A stretch of DNA of 64,000 bases from Ruania rhizosphaerae (lineage in GTDB: Bacteria > Actinomycetota > Actinomycetes > Actinomycetales > Beutenbergiaceae): assembly GCF_009805705.1 (NCBI RefSeq), contig NZ_VSMB01000019.1, positions 1 through 64,000 of the forward strand. Direction: 5' to 3'. The translations under genes and the position numbers were made by a program. The notes below the pieces were generated by a model. It was not told the DNA's origin. It searched no databases and saw only the letters and a program-made list of their open reading frames with translations. Shown here one piece after another: positions 1 through 8,368 of the stretch. Every line of letters begins with the position of its first letter. Positions within the stretch are counted from its first letter, which is position 1.

Positions 1-939
1 GATGCGAGTGAGGACGTGCGCCGCTCGATCGCTCTGGGTGACCTTGCTCGCGGGCAGGTATCGCTGCCGGCTGGCGCCGTCGGCGCGGAGACGGATGGTG
101 GTGCGGCGGCCAGTGCGGAGACGGCCAGCATCGGCGATGTCAGCGCAGGCAGCACCAGCATCGGCACGTGCAGCCGCGGCAGTACCCCCAGTACCCCCGG
201 TGCGGCGGGCGGTTCCGGCCCGGTCGCAGACCCCGGGGTGAACGGGCGCACGGTGATGCTCTACCTTCACCTGTCTGCCGACAGCGGGTTCGATCCTCGA
301 GTGGGTCGGTGCGAGAACACGCGCTCGCCGGTCACGACCGAGCAGGTGCGGTCCTGGTGCGGGGCCGCGGGGACAGTGATCGTGCGCCCGGTGATCGATC
401 TGGCCGAGGACTACTCGGCTACTACCTATGAGGCCAGCCCGAAGCTTCGTGAGCAGGCGATCTTGCGCGATCGCACCTGTGCGTTCCCGTTCTGCAATCG
501 GTCGGCCCGGTCAGCGGACCGGGATCACATCACCCCGCACGAGCGGGGCGGGCCGACGAGTTCGGCCAATCTCGGAAGTCTGTGTCGCCGCCACCACCGA
601 TGCAAAACCCATGACGGGTGGTCCTATGTGATGCTCAACCCGGGTACCTACTACTGGTGTGACCCGCACGGGACCCAGTACCTGGTCACCCCGGCCAGCA
701 CCTTCCTGCTTCCCGGCACGCGGGGCGGGCCGGTGATCCGGGCCCGGCAGCGTGCCCTGGCCTCGATGCGGGCGGCCGCCCAGGGCATGCCCACCCGCCG
801 CCATCAGGTGCGACCACCCACTGGCGAGCACGCCCCCGCGAGTACGACCCACCAGACCGCCGCGCACACCAGCAGCGGCAGCACGAGCAGGACGGGCAGG
901 ATTGCTGGGACTGGCGGCACCGACCCGCCACCGTTCTGA
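1..939 (+). CDS. HNH endonuclease-type protein, 13E12/DUF222 family (5' partial)
   Basis: The frame is open from the first base of the window, so the N-terminal part (usually the DUF222 region) lies outside. The C-terminal third holds an HNH nuclease fold: a CAFPFCNRSA zinc-type motif, then DRDHITPHERGG and a second LCRRHHRCKTHDGW motif with the expected Cys and His residues. The tail after about codon 235 is low-complexity, rich in Thr, Ser and Pro. Such proteins are very common and multicopy in Actinobacteria and are usually annotated as HNH endonucleases; their cellular role is not established. It points toward the propeller genes and shares no operon with them. Family call is firm, function is not. 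Confidence 0.85.
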   Translation, partial: DASEDVRRSIALGDLARGQVSLPAGAVGAETDGGAAASAETASIGDVSAGSTSIGTCSRGSTPSTPGAAGGSGPVADPGVNGRTVMLYLHLSADSGFDPRVGRCENTRSPVTTEQVRSWCGAAGTVIVRPVIDLAEDYSATTYEASPKLREQAILRDRTCAFPFCNRSARSADRDHITPHERGGPTSSANLGSLCRRHHRCKTHDGWSYVMLNPGTYYWCDPHGTQYLVTPASTFLLPGTRGGPVIRARQRALASMRAAAQGMPTRRHQVRPPTGEHAPASTTHQTAAHTSSGSTSRTGRIAGTGGTDPPPF

Positions 940-1141
940 CCGCTCCGCCCCGGACCCCGCCGACACCACCCGTCGACGGGGACTTCGGCGCGAAATCGAC
1001 AACATCACGTCAGCGCGCGGCGTTGGATCTGCGCGGTCTGGTAGGCCCACAGGTGAGAGCGCTGAGTTGCTGCGGCATCCTGAGGCAACTGCGGCACCGA
1101 TGCCTGTTCGTCAGCCGGTTCGCTGACCATGGTGCGAGACC
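940..1141. other. Intergenic region between convergent genes
   Basis: This 200-bp gap separates the HNH gene and the oppositely oriented propeller genes. I see no gene and no convincing terminator hairpin with a T tract. Confidence 0.4.
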
Positions 1142-2446
1142 TCAACGGTCCGCGTATGCGGTCACGGCACCGTCGATGAGGACGTAGAAGTGACGATCAT
1201 CTGACGCGATCGCCTCCGGGGCCCTCGACAACGGGATCGACCACTCCGCGTCGCCGGTATCGAGGTCGAAACCGTGGATCGACTCGACACCGAACTGAGC
1301 TTCCGCCTCGCTCCAGTTGCTGGTGATCAACGCCGCCGTCGTGTCGTTGATGGTGCACGGGCAGCCGACGAGCGATTCGGTCGGTGTGCTCCAGATGGAC
1401 TCCCCGGTGGTGACGTCCACGCGACGGAAGGTGCCCGGGAGGTTGTCGGGTGGTGACGACGGTTCCCACGGTCCCTCGGGTGGGATGAATACCCACTCGA
1501 GAAGGTCTGTACGGAGTGCGGCGACCACGGTGCTGCCGCCGTTCGAATACACCGCGTCGCCTTCCGGGGCGGTGAGGACCCCCTCGGTCGTGAGCACGGC
1601 GTCAGGATGTTCCGGGAGGTCGAGTCCCGGACCCGCAGCCGGGAGAAGTTGGTCAAGGTTCCGCTCCACGTCGGCATTCATTCCGACCAGGTACCCCCGC
1701 GGTGTCGGGATGACCACCGGCCTGAGTTCACCCGTGGAGGCATCCACCGCCATCATCGGAACGAACGTCTCCGGATCGGTCATCGGGGTGTAGAACGTGG
1801 CGACGCCTTGGCTGAGGATCGCTCGTGCCCAGCGGCCCTCACCGAGGGGATAATCGAGTCGTGCCCGCCACGTGCGCTCGGTCTCACCCGGGTCGTAGCG
1901 GTCCACCCAGGGGTGTACCGACGACGTCCCTCCGGCTACGAGTAGAGCGTCACCGACCGCTACGGCCACGTTCGCGAACGGTGACACGTGCTCGGTGGTC
2001 TGGCCGTGGGCGGTCACGATGGCGATGGTGGCGTCCTGGTCTTCGCCGTGGACGCAAGTGAGTTCGCCATCGGCCTCGGTGCAGGAAGGGTCCGCCAGCG
2101 GCACCGACCACACCTCATCGCCGGTGGCGGCATCGAAGGCGGTGACGCCGGCCGCGGTGGTGACCAGAGCCTGATCCTCGATCGCCCACACCTGGGGTGC
2201 GCGGCCCTCGGTGATCTGAACGGTCCACGCGGTTGCCGGTGGTCTCGGCGCCGGACGTTCTCCGCCGGGCGAGACGGCGACTCCAGCCGCGATCAATGCC
2301 ACGGCTGCCGTGACCCACAGCCACGGGGACCCTCCTGGCCCACGGACCCCGCGCCGTCGAGAGGCATCGCGGGTCGCACTCTCGACGGACTCGCCGCCCT
2401 CAAGTGCGAACTCGTCCTCGTCTCCTCGCCCCATCGCGCCCATCAT
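1142..2446 (-). CDS. Membrane-anchored PQQ-like beta-propeller protein (paralogue 2)
   Basis: 434 residues. A charged cytoplasmic N-terminus rich in Glu and Asp is followed by one membrane segment (about residues 43-60) and an extracellular domain with repeated outer-membrane BamB/PQQ-type blades, for example VTAFDAATGDEVWSVPL and the C-terminal DLDTGDAEWSIPL. No enzymatic motif or PQQ ligand set is evident, so a scaffold or binding role is inferred. It follows a paralogue 17 bp upstream on the same strand, clearly a tandem duplication: the N-terminal halves are very similar, the middle parts differ. Start choice is uncertain among ATGs at 2446, 2443 and 2434. Confidence 0.75.
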   Translation of the reverse strand: MMGAMGRGDEDEFALEGGESVESATRDASRRRGVRGPGGSPWLWVTAAVALIAAGVAVSPGGERPAPRPPATAWTVQITEGRAPQVWAIEDQALVTTAAGVTAFDAATGDEVWSVPLADPSCTEADGELTCVHGEDQDATIAIVTAHGQTTEHVSPFANVAVAVGDALLVAGGTSSVHPWVDRYDPGETERTWRARLDYPLGEGRWARAILSQGVATFYTPMTDPETFVPMMAVDASTGELRPVVIPTPRGYLVGMNADVERNLDQLLPAAGPGLDLPEHPDAVLTTEGVLTAPEGDAVYSNGGSTVVAALRTDLLEWVFIPPEGPWEPSSPPDNLPGTFRRVDVTTGESIWSTPTESLVGCPCTINDTTAALITSNWSEAEAQFGVESIHGFDLDTGDAEWSIPLSRAPEAIASDDRHFYVLIDGAVTAYADR

Positions 2447-2463
2447 GTCCCAGCTCCGGGCGC

Positions 2464-3753
2464 TCAGCGATCGGTGTAGGCGGTCAGATCACCGTCGATG
2501 AGTACAACGGTCTGATTGCCCTGCGTGGCGAGCGCCTCCGGTATCGATGAGATCGGGAGGGCCCAGCGGTGCTCGCCGGTCTCGGGATCGACGTTGAGTA
2601 GCGTGTCCACGACAGGCACGGGACCGTACGCCTCGACCTGCTCGCCGCGAGAAGCCTGCGTGAGGACGAGCGAGTCCTCGCTGAGTGCGCACGGGCAGGA
2701 CGCCATCGCGCTACGCGGCAGCCTCCACCGGCTCTCTCCGGTCGGTACGTCGACCCGCTCGATGGTGGTGGCGAACCGCCCGGGTCGCCAACGACTCTGG
2801 TCGACGACGGACGCGATGACATCATCACCGAGTGCCACCACCGGGAGTCCGGCAAGTTCGAGGAGCTCTTCTCCGCCGGCCCCGGTGTACACGCCGCTGC
2901 GTCCCACAACCGCATCGGGATGGCCGGGCACCCGCACATCACCACTGTCGAGCGGCATCACGAATTCCGTCTGTCCACCGGGTCCGATGCCGGAGACCGA
3001 GTAGCCACCGACGCGTCGTTGCACAGCTGGCTGGGCGGCGCCGGTGTCGAGGTCGGCGGCCATCGCATCACCGTCGAAGTTCTCGTCGACCACACGGTCG
3101 GAGATCGTGACGACACCCTGGCTGAGCATGATCGTCTGCCATCGATCGTTGTCGCCCAGATCCCCTGAGTCCAGCAGCCAGCGTCCGGGCCATCCCTCGT
3201 TGTTGCCGTACCGGCCCAGCCAGCGGCCGTCCTGCTCCGGATCTTGCCCGCCGACCAGGAGATCGTCGCCCAGTTGGTGCGCGACATCTGCCCCAGGGAA
3301 GAGGCGATCGGCCACGATGTCACCGCCGGTGGTCATCGTGGCGATAGCGGCGTCCTCGCCCGCGCCGTGGACGCATGTGAGCTGGTTGTCGATCTCGGTG
3401 CAGGCGGGGTCCTCGAGCGGTACGGACCACATCCTGTCTCCAGTGGTGACGTCGAGGGCAGTGACGCCGGTCGCGGTGGTGACCAGAGCCTGGCTCTCGA
3501 CAACCCAGACCTGGGGTGCTCGGCCCTCGGAGATACGAACTGTCCACGCCATGGCCGGCGGGTCCGGGTCGGGGCGCTGCCCAGGGGAGACCATCACGGC
3601 GGCCGCGATCAGCGCCGTCGCCATGGCAACCCATGGCCAGGGTGAGCCGCCGATGCGCGGCACCTGCCGCCGTCGGGACGCCTTGGGGACCTCAGCAGCA
3701 GGTTCAGCTGAGCCCTCCAGGACGAACTCGTCTGCCCCCTTGATGGCAACCAC
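2464..3753 (-). CDS. Membrane-anchored PQQ-like beta-propeller protein (paralogue 1)
   Basis: 429 residues, GTG start. Same architecture as the next gene downstream: acidic N-terminus, Arg-rich stretch, one membrane segment (about residues 42-58), then a propeller with WSVPLEDPACTE and ETGEHRWALPISS blades. A pair of cysteines (ACTE, LTCVHG) is conserved between the two copies and could form a disulfide, as could the SCPCAL motif near residue 350. First gene of a probable two-gene operon. Substrate or partner is unknown; these proteins are often called outer membrane protein assembly factor BamB family, which does not fit a Gram-positive host. Confidence 0.75.
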   Translation of the reverse strand: MVAIKGADEFVLEGSAEPAAEVPKASRRRQVPRIGGSPWPWVAMATALIAAAVMVSPGQRPDPDPPAMAWTVRISEGRAPQVWVVESQALVTTATGVTALDVTTGDRMWSVPLEDPACTEIDNQLTCVHGAGEDAAIATMTTGGDIVADRLFPGADVAHQLGDDLLVGGQDPEQDGRWLGRYGNNEGWPGRWLLDSGDLGDNDRWQTIMLSQGVVTISDRVVDENFDGDAMAADLDTGAAQPAVQRRVGGYSVSGIGPGGQTEFVMPLDSGDVRVPGHPDAVVGRSGVYTGAGGEELLELAGLPVVALGDDVIASVVDQSRWRPGRFATTIERVDVPTGESRWRLPRSAMASCPCALSEDSLVLTQASRGEQVEAYGPVPVVDTLLNVDPETGEHRWALPISSIPEALATQGNQTVVLIDGDLTAYTDR

Positions 3754-3798
3754 CTCTCGTCCGTCCCACGATATCCCTCGCCGGACGGAGGGGCGGCG

Positions 3799-4164
3799 TC
3801 AGTGGATCAGCTGGTCGCCCGGGACCGAGAGGTGCACGGCGTCATCCTCCACCGCGGCGATCTCGTCGCTGGTGGTGTAGCGGTCCCGGTGGAACAGTCC
3901 GCTCGAGTCGATCCGGACGAAGCCGAGGCGAGCGAGCCGCTCCCTGACAGTGTCGTCGAGGCTCCCGGGGCGGAACGCCTCAGCAAGGTAGGTCACCACA
4001 TTGCCGTTCTCACCACCGCCGCCCTGGCCCTGTGCCGTGACGGCCTGCGGATCGCCCATCTGGACGTCCCTCACTGTGCCGACCTTCTCTCCGCTGGAGT
4101 CGAAGACCGTCATCCCTTCGCGAACCTCAGCGATGGGCTCGGTGCTACCAGTTGCGTCCGTCAT
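3799..4164 (-). CDS. PRC-barrel-like (DUF2171-type) small protein
   Basis: 121 residues. The start is taken as the ATG at 4164 because GAGGAGG stands 5-6 nt upstream; a longer in-frame start at 4203 is less likely. The N-terminal region (IAEVREGMTVFDSSGEKVGTV) is a typical PRC-barrel-like strand pattern, and the C-terminus repeats a beta-rich stretch ending in HLSVPGDQL. The middle contains a glycine-rich insert. Proteins of this type are soluble, often induced by stress, and of unknown biochemical role. It stands alone, 45 bp upstream of the propeller pair on the same strand, and might be cotranscribed with them. Confidence 0.6.
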   Translation of the reverse strand: MTDATGSTEPIAEVREGMTVFDSSGEKVGTVRDVQMGDPQAVTAQGQGGGGENGNVVTYLAEAFRPGSLDDTVRERLARLGFVRIDSSGLFHRDRYTTSDEIAAVEDDAVHLSVPGDQLIH

Positions 4165-4267
4165 CGTCGCCTCCTCGTCGGTGTGCGAACTGTGCTGGAC
4201 CACATTCCCCTAGTAACTCCCCTGAGTCTCATCCTAAGCAGGATCGCGCCACTCGCCACTCGGCGCC

Positions 4268-5158
4268 TCAGAGGTAGGGGTGAACGAGCCGGCTGTACCG
4301 CTCGGCCATGGTGGCGACGGTCTGCGCGCCGGGCGCATCCCAGATCTCCTGGTTGAAGATCTCCACCTCCACGTCACCGGTGTACCCGGCTTCGCTCACC
4401 CACCGGGTGATGGTGGGGAAGTCGATGTACCCGTCGCCCATGAAGCCGCGTGAGAGCAGCGGGTCGGCCGCCAGCGGCAGGATCCAGTCGCACACCTGGT
4501 AGGAGGCGATCCGGTTCTCCCGGCCCGCTCGCGCGATCTGGTCGCGCAGGGCCGGGTCCCACCACACGTGATAGGTGTCGACCACCACGCCCACCTGCTC
4601 GGGTGGGAACTCCGTCGCCAGGTCGAGGCACTGCCCCAGCGTGGACAGCACGGCCCGGTCGGCGGCGAAGATCGGGTGCAACGGTTCGAGCACCAGCCGC
4701 ACGCCGTGCTCGGCCGCGAACGGCGCGAGCTCGGCGATGCGGTTCGCCACCCGGGTGCGGGCCGCGACGATGTCCTTGTTGCCGTCGGGCAGCCCTCCGA
4801 CCACCATGATCAGCTCGGACGTGCCGAGTGTGGCGGCCTCGACGATCGCAGCTCGGTTGTCCCCGAGCGCCTCGGACTGACCGGACTCGTCGGCGGCGGT
4901 CAGGAACCCGCCGCGGCACAGCGAGGAGACCCGCAGACCTGCGTCTGCCACGATCTTGGCTGCATTTTCCAGGCCCGCCTCGGCTACCCGGTCCCGCCAC
5001 AACCCCACGGCGCCCAGCCCGGCTTCGGCGGCGACCTCGACCGCCTCGGTGAGGGTCAGGGCCTTCGTGGTGGCGGTGTTGAGGGACAGGCGAGATAGAT
5101 CGGCCGGGGGAGCCGCGCCGTCGGGAATCGTGGTTGCGGTACTCGCAGGGGTGGTCAT
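4268..5158 (-). CDS. Sugar phosphate isomerase/epimerase family protein (TIM barrel)
   Basis: 296 residues from the ATG at 5158; a GTG at 5167 would overlap the upstream stop in a GTGA arrangement and is equally possible. The sequence follows the xylose-isomerase-like TIM-barrel fold (AP endonuclease 2 superfamily): LSLNTATTKALTLTEAV at the start, then VRLVLEPLHP, VGVVVDTYHVWWDP and VEVEIFNQEIW, which carry the Glu, Asp, His and Glu metal ligands expected for this family. It is translationally coupled to the Gfo/Idh/MocA oxidoreductase before it, a pairing typical of inositol or rare-sugar catabolism (oxidation followed by isomerisation). The actual sugar is unknown. Confidence 0.85.
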   Translation of the reverse strand: MTTPASTATTIPDGAAPPADLSRLSLNTATTKALTLTEAVEVAAEAGLGAVGLWRDRVAEAGLENAAKIVADAGLRVSSLCRGGFLTAADESGQSEALGDNRAAIVEAATLGTSELIMVVGGLPDGNKDIVAARTRVANRIAELAPFAAEHGVRLVLEPLHPIFAADRAVLSTLGQCLDLATEFPPEQVGVVVDTYHVWWDPALRDQIARAGRENRIASYQVCDWILPLAADPLLSRGFMGDGYIDFPTITRWVSEAGYTGDVEVEIFNQEIWDAPGAQTVATMAERYSRLVHPYL

Positions 5159-5163
5159 GCCGC

Positions 5164-6327
5164 TCACAGCGAGATCGGGGACAGCTCGACGCGCTTGCCC
5201 TCGGCGGAGGAGGCCAGGCCCGCCTCGGCCAGCTGCACGCCGCGCGCGGCCGAGAGGAGGTCGTAACGGTGCTCGCGCCCGGCGAGCACGTCGCGCAGGA
5301 ACTCCTCCCACTGGGCCTTGAAGCCGTTGTCGAGGTCGCCGTTGGCGGGCACCTCCATCCACTGGTCGCGGAAGGACTCGGTGACCGGCAGGTCGGGGTT
5401 CCAGACGGGCTTCGGGGTGTGGGCGCGCTGTTGAGCGACACACTTGTTCAGGCCCGCGACGGCCGACCCGTGGGTGCCGTCGACCTGGAACTCGACCAGC
5501 TCGTCGCGGTAAACCCGCACGGCCCAGGAGGAGTTGATCTGGGCGACGATGTCCTCCCCGCCCGGGCCGGCGATCTCGAAGATGCCGTACGCGGCGTCGT
5601 CGGCGGTGGCGTTGTACTCGGCGCCCTTCTCGTCCCAGCGGGTGGGGATGTGGGTGATGGTCTTCGCGGTGACGGACTTCACAGAGCCGAGGATGCCCTC
5701 GAGCACGTAGTTCCAGTGGCAGAACATGTCGGTGGTCATGCCGCCGCCGTCCTCGGAGCGATAGTTCCAGCTCGGGCGCTGGGCGGCCTGGTGCTCGCCC
5801 TCGAACACCCAGTAGCCGAACTCCCCACGCAGGGAGAGAATGCGGCCGAAGAAGCCCTCGTCCACCAGACGGCGGAGCTTGACCAGGCCAGGCAGGTACA
5901 GCTTGTCGTGGACGACTCCGGCGGTGACTCCGGTCTCGGCGCGCAGGCGGGCCAGCTCGATGGCCTCGTCCAGGGTCTCGGCGGTGGGCTTCTCGGTGAA
6001 GATGTGCTTGCCGGCCTTCATCGCCTTGGTCAGGGTGGCCGGGCGTAGGCTGGTCATCGAGGCGTCGAAGACGATGTCGGTGCGCTCGTCGGTGACGATG
6101 GCGTCCAGGTCGGTGGTGTACTCGGCGATGTTGTGCTCGGCGGCGATCTCGGCGAGGGCGTTCTCGCGGCGGCCCACGAGGATCGGCTCCACCTGCACCT
6201 TGGTGCCGTCGGCGAGCGTGATCCCGCCCTGGTCGCGGATCGGCAGGATCGACCGGAGCAGGTGCTGGCGATACCCCATCCGGCCGGTGATGCCGTTCAT
6301 CGCGATGCGCAGGGTGCGGGTGCTCAT
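5164..6327 (-). CDS. Gfo/Idh/MocA family NAD(P)-dependent oxidoreductase
   Basis: 387 residues. The start at 6327 is supported by CAGGAG about 6 nt upstream. The N-terminal Rossmann segment (RIAMNGITGRMGYRQHL) has an unusual nucleotide loop, followed by the family signature FTEKPTAE with the conserved EKP lysine near residue 110. The C-terminal half is the usual alpha/beta oxidoreductase domain. The enzyme is expected to oxidise a hydroxyl of a sugar or cyclitol; the downstream isomerase gene acts on the product or a related one. First gene of a two-gene operon driven by the promoter at 6404-6433, with a dyad operator over the predicted start point. Confidence 0.88.
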   Translation of the reverse strand: MSTRTLRIAMNGITGRMGYRQHLLRSILPIRDQGGITLADGTKVQVEPILVGRRENALAEIAAEHNIAEYTTDLDAIVTDERTDIVFDASMTSLRPATLTKAMKAGKHIFTEKPTAETLDEAIELARLRAETGVTAGVVHDKLYLPGLVKLRRLVDEGFFGRILSLRGEFGYWVFEGEHQAAQRPSWNYRSEDGGGMTTDMFCHWNYVLEGILGSVKSVTAKTITHIPTRWDEKGAEYNATADDAAYGIFEIAGPGGEDIVAQINSSWAVRVYRDELVEFQVDGTHGSAVAGLNKCVAQQRAHTPKPVWNPDLPVTESFRDQWMEVPANGDLDNGFKAQWEEFLRDVLAGREHRYDLLSAARGVQLAEAGLASSAEGKRVELSPISL

Positions 6328-6385
6328 AGGTGCTCCTGAAGGATCGGGGGTGCGGGGCTGCGGTCTCACTAGGGCCAGGCCACGA

Positions 6386-6403
6386 GCGGAATGCGCTTTC
6401 CGC
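6386..6403 (-). promoter_or_regulatory. LacI-type dyad operator
   Basis: GCGGAATGCGCTTTCCGC: perfect 6-bp arms around a GCGC centre, 16 of 18 positions symmetric. It sits directly downstream of the -10 box, over the expected transcription start, so binding would block initiation of the oxidoreductase operon. The regulator is not identified; LacI family proteins favour such CpG-centred dyads. Confidence 0.65.
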
Positions 6404-6433
6404 AGCATACGGTGCGGTTCGTTGGCGGGTCAA
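6404..6433 (-). promoter_or_regulatory. Promoter of the oxidoreductase/isomerase operon
   Basis: On the minus strand TTGACC (6433-6428), an 18-bp spacer and TATGCT (6409-6404) match the sigma-A consensus well. The start point would lie near 6397, giving a leader of about 70 nt with a strong ribosome-binding site. Confidence 0.65.
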
Positions 6434-6584
6434 GACTGGCGGGTCAAGACTGGCCGAGCAAGGCTCTGAGTGGAGATCGGATGGGCGCAGCAGGCGGTGA
6501 GGTTGCAACTGGGTGGGGAGTATGGGTGGAGGGTGCGTGATGCGGGTGATGCGCGAGGCTGATGTCTGTGATGCGAGCCCCGGG

Positions 6585-6590
6585 TAGCAT
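6585..6590 (+). promoter_or_regulatory. -10 box, leaderless vapB start
   Basis: TAGCAT lies 6 nt before the vapB ATG and no Shine-Dalgarno sequence is present, which suggests a leaderless transcript. Confidence 0.5.
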
Positions 6591-6596
6591 GGCTTC

Positions 6597-6854
6597 ATGC
6601 GAACTACGGTGAATATCGACGACGCGGTGCTCAGGCAGGCACGGCGGCGTGCCGGTGAACGTGGAGAGACGCTCGGATCACTCGTCGAGGAGGCGCTGCG
6701 CCGGGTCCTGGCCGAGACGGAGGAACGGCGCCCGCCGGTGTCCTTGCCGGTGTTCTCGGGCGACACCGGCCCGCTCGCAGGAGTTGACCTGACTTCTAAG
6801 GAATCGATCGAGGAGGCCATCGACGGTGGCATCCCGCCCGCGAAGCTGCGGTGA
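6597..6854 (+). CDS. vapB: VapB-type ribbon-helix-helix antitoxin
   Basis: 85 residues. The N-terminus MRTTVNIDDAVLRQARRRAG is a classic ribbon-helix-helix DNA-binding strand followed by helices (residues 1-40); the C-terminal half, ending in the acidic IEEAIDGGIPPAKLR, is the expected toxin-wrapping tail. It is separated by 3 bp from a PIN-domain gene and so forms a type II toxin-antitoxin operon. By analogy with other VapBC systems, the antitoxin neutralises the toxin by direct binding and represses the shared promoter as a complex. Confidence 0.85.
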   Translation: MRTTVNIDDAVLRQARRRAGERGETLGSLVEEALRRVLAETEERRPPVSLPVFSGDTGPLAGVDLTSKESIEEAIDGGIPPAKLR

Positions 6855-6857
6855 CGC

Positions 6858-7289
6858 ATGCTGATCCCCGATGTCAACGTTCTCGTGGCCGCGCACCGTC
6901 CGAGCCACCCGCACCATGAACCGGCTGCGGCGTTCCTGAACGCGGCGATCAACGGAACTGAGGCCGTGGCGCTACCGGACCTGGTGGCCACGGGCTTCGT
7001 GCGCATCGTGACGAACAGGCGGGTCTTCACGGTACCGTCCAGCATTGACGAGGCGTTCGGCTTCCTCCGAGCGATGGAGTCTGCGCCGGCATGGTCGGCG
7101 ATGCCCGGGCCGGCGCTGGATCTGGAACGCTTCGCGTCGGCGTGCACGCAGTCTGGTGCTACCGGCGCCCTCGTGACCGATGCCTACCTGGCGGCGATCG
7201 CGACCGGTCTCGGAATCCGGATTGTCACGTTCGACCGTGACTTCCGGAAGTTCGACGGGCTCGCCGTGGTCGAGCTGGCCGGCGAGTAG
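6858..7289 (+). CDS. vapC: VapC-type PIN-domain ribonuclease toxin
   Basis: 143 residues, normal for VapC. The fold begins MLIPDVNVLVAAHR with catalytic Asp5; Asp108 (VTDAYLAAIA) and Asp126/Asp128 (TFDRDF) complete the acidic Mg-binding site. The LPDLVATGFVRIVTN segment is typical of the TA system subfamily found in Actinobacteria. VapC toxins cleave specific RNAs, often tRNAs or the sarcin-ricin loop; the target cannot be read from the sequence. The start overlaps no other gene and relies on translation coupled to vapB, since no strong ribosome-binding site is visible in the 3-bp gap. Confidence 0.88.
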   Translation: MLIPDVNVLVAAHRPSHPHHEPAAAFLNAAINGTEAVALPDLVATGFVRIVTNRRVFTVPSSIDEAFGFLRAMESAPAWSAMPGPALDLERFASACTQSGATGALVTDAYLAAIATGLGIRIVTFDRDFRKFDGLAVVELAGE

Positions 7290-7411
7290 TCCCATACTCG
7301 CCTGCGCCACAGTCGAGCGCAGAGAACTTTCGGCTGCGAAACAGCGCGCGCGGACGACCGCCGTGTCGTACTGTTCCCCCACCGCTTTGCCCATACGAGA
7401 GGAATCACGCA

Positions 7412-8242
7412 ATGACGCGCATCCGCACACTCGCCGCCGGCGCGATCGGCCTGGCACTCATCGCCGCTACCGCGGTACCGGCCAGTGCCATCCGCTACGG
7501 CGAGGACGACGCCGGTGAGCACCCCAACGTCGGTCTGATGATCGCCTACGTGGAGGACGAGTCCGGGGCTCTGCAGCCCTCCTGGCGCTGTTCCGGCACG
7601 ATGATGGATGCTGACACCTATCTCACCGCCGGCCACTGCACCTTCGGCGCCGATGCCGTGGCGATCTGGTTCGCAGACGACCTCCAGGGCGATGAACGAC
7701 CGGACATCTTCGATCTCGACGCGGCCGACGCCACTGGCACCCCCTACTCCCACCCGGAGTACGACGACGCCGCGTTCTACCTGCACGACGTTGGCGTGGT
7801 CGAACTCGACGAACCGGTCGCCTTCGAATCCTACGGCCAGCTGCCCGAGCAGGGGTACTGGGACGACCAGCTCGCCACCAAGAAGAAGGACCGTGACTCC
7901 CTCGACGTGGTCGGATACGGCCTTCAGCGCAGCCTCCCGGACAACGGAACTGCCCAGCTCACCGAGGCCGAATGGATCAAGCTTCAGGCCACCGTGGACC
8001 TCATCCGGGATGACCGGATGTTCGGCGAGCAGGGCGCGGGCAACTCCGTGACGCTCACCAACAACGCCAACACCGGCGGCACCTGCTCCGGTGACTCCGG
8101 CGGGCCCACCTTCATCGAGGACTCCAACGTCGTCGTCGGAGTCACCTCCTATGGGGTCAACTCCACCTGCACCGGTATCGGCGGCTCCTACCGGATCGAC
8201 CAGCCGGACGATCTGGCCTGGCTGAGCCAGTTCATCGGCTGA
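7412..8242 (+). CDS. Secreted trypsin-like serine protease (S1 family)
   Basis: 276 residues. A Sec signal peptide (residues 1 to about 26, with AxA before cleavage) is followed by a chymotrypsin-fold domain. The catalytic triad is intact: His75 in LTAGHC, Asp126 in LHDVGVVEL and Ser229 in TCSGDSGGP. There are four cysteines of the domain, at C60/C76 and C225 plus a late one, matching S1 disulfides. No propeptide is obvious. It stands as a single gene, preceded by GAGAGGAATCACGC as a ribosome-binding region and followed by a long hairpin. Role is probably extracellular protein degradation. Confidence 0.88.
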   Translation: MTRIRTLAAGAIGLALIAATAVPASAIRYGEDDAGEHPNVGLMIAYVEDESGALQPSWRCSGTMMDADTYLTAGHCTFGADAVAIWFADDLQGDERPDIFDLDAADATGTPYSHPEYDDAAFYLHDVGVVELDEPVAFESYGQLPEQGYWDDQLATKKKDRDSLDVVGYGLQRSLPDNGTAQLTEAEWIKLQATVDLIRDDRMFGEQGAGNSVTLTNNANTGGTCSGDSGGPTFIEDSNVVVGVTSYGVNSTCTGIGGSYRIDQPDDLAWLSQFIG

Positions 8243-8291
8243 CCGTCACTGATCGGCTGTTCCCCTGATCAGCCTGCTCGCGACCTGCTTG

Positions 8292-8332
8292 TGGTGTGCG
8301 TGTGATGTACCCGGTACGTCACACGCACACCA
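8292..8332. terminator. Long hairpin between convergent genes
   Basis: A 41-nt near-perfect palindrome: 8292-8311 pairs with 8313-8332, 20 base pairs with a single G-T pair, and a one-base centre. It lies between the ends of the protease gene and the LacI gene and is probably a bidirectional terminator, although there is no T tract on either side. Confidence 0.6.
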
Positions 8333-8368
8333 TAAGCGCAACCGATGACAGCGGTGCCAGAGCGCCGG

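Noticed and set aside
5165-7147. Reading frame on the minus strand that continues upstream of the isomerase gene to 7147
   Set aside because: It runs through the oxidoreductase gene in another frame, is Arg/Pro-rich there, and no homology is seen; the isomerase starts at 5158 or 5167.
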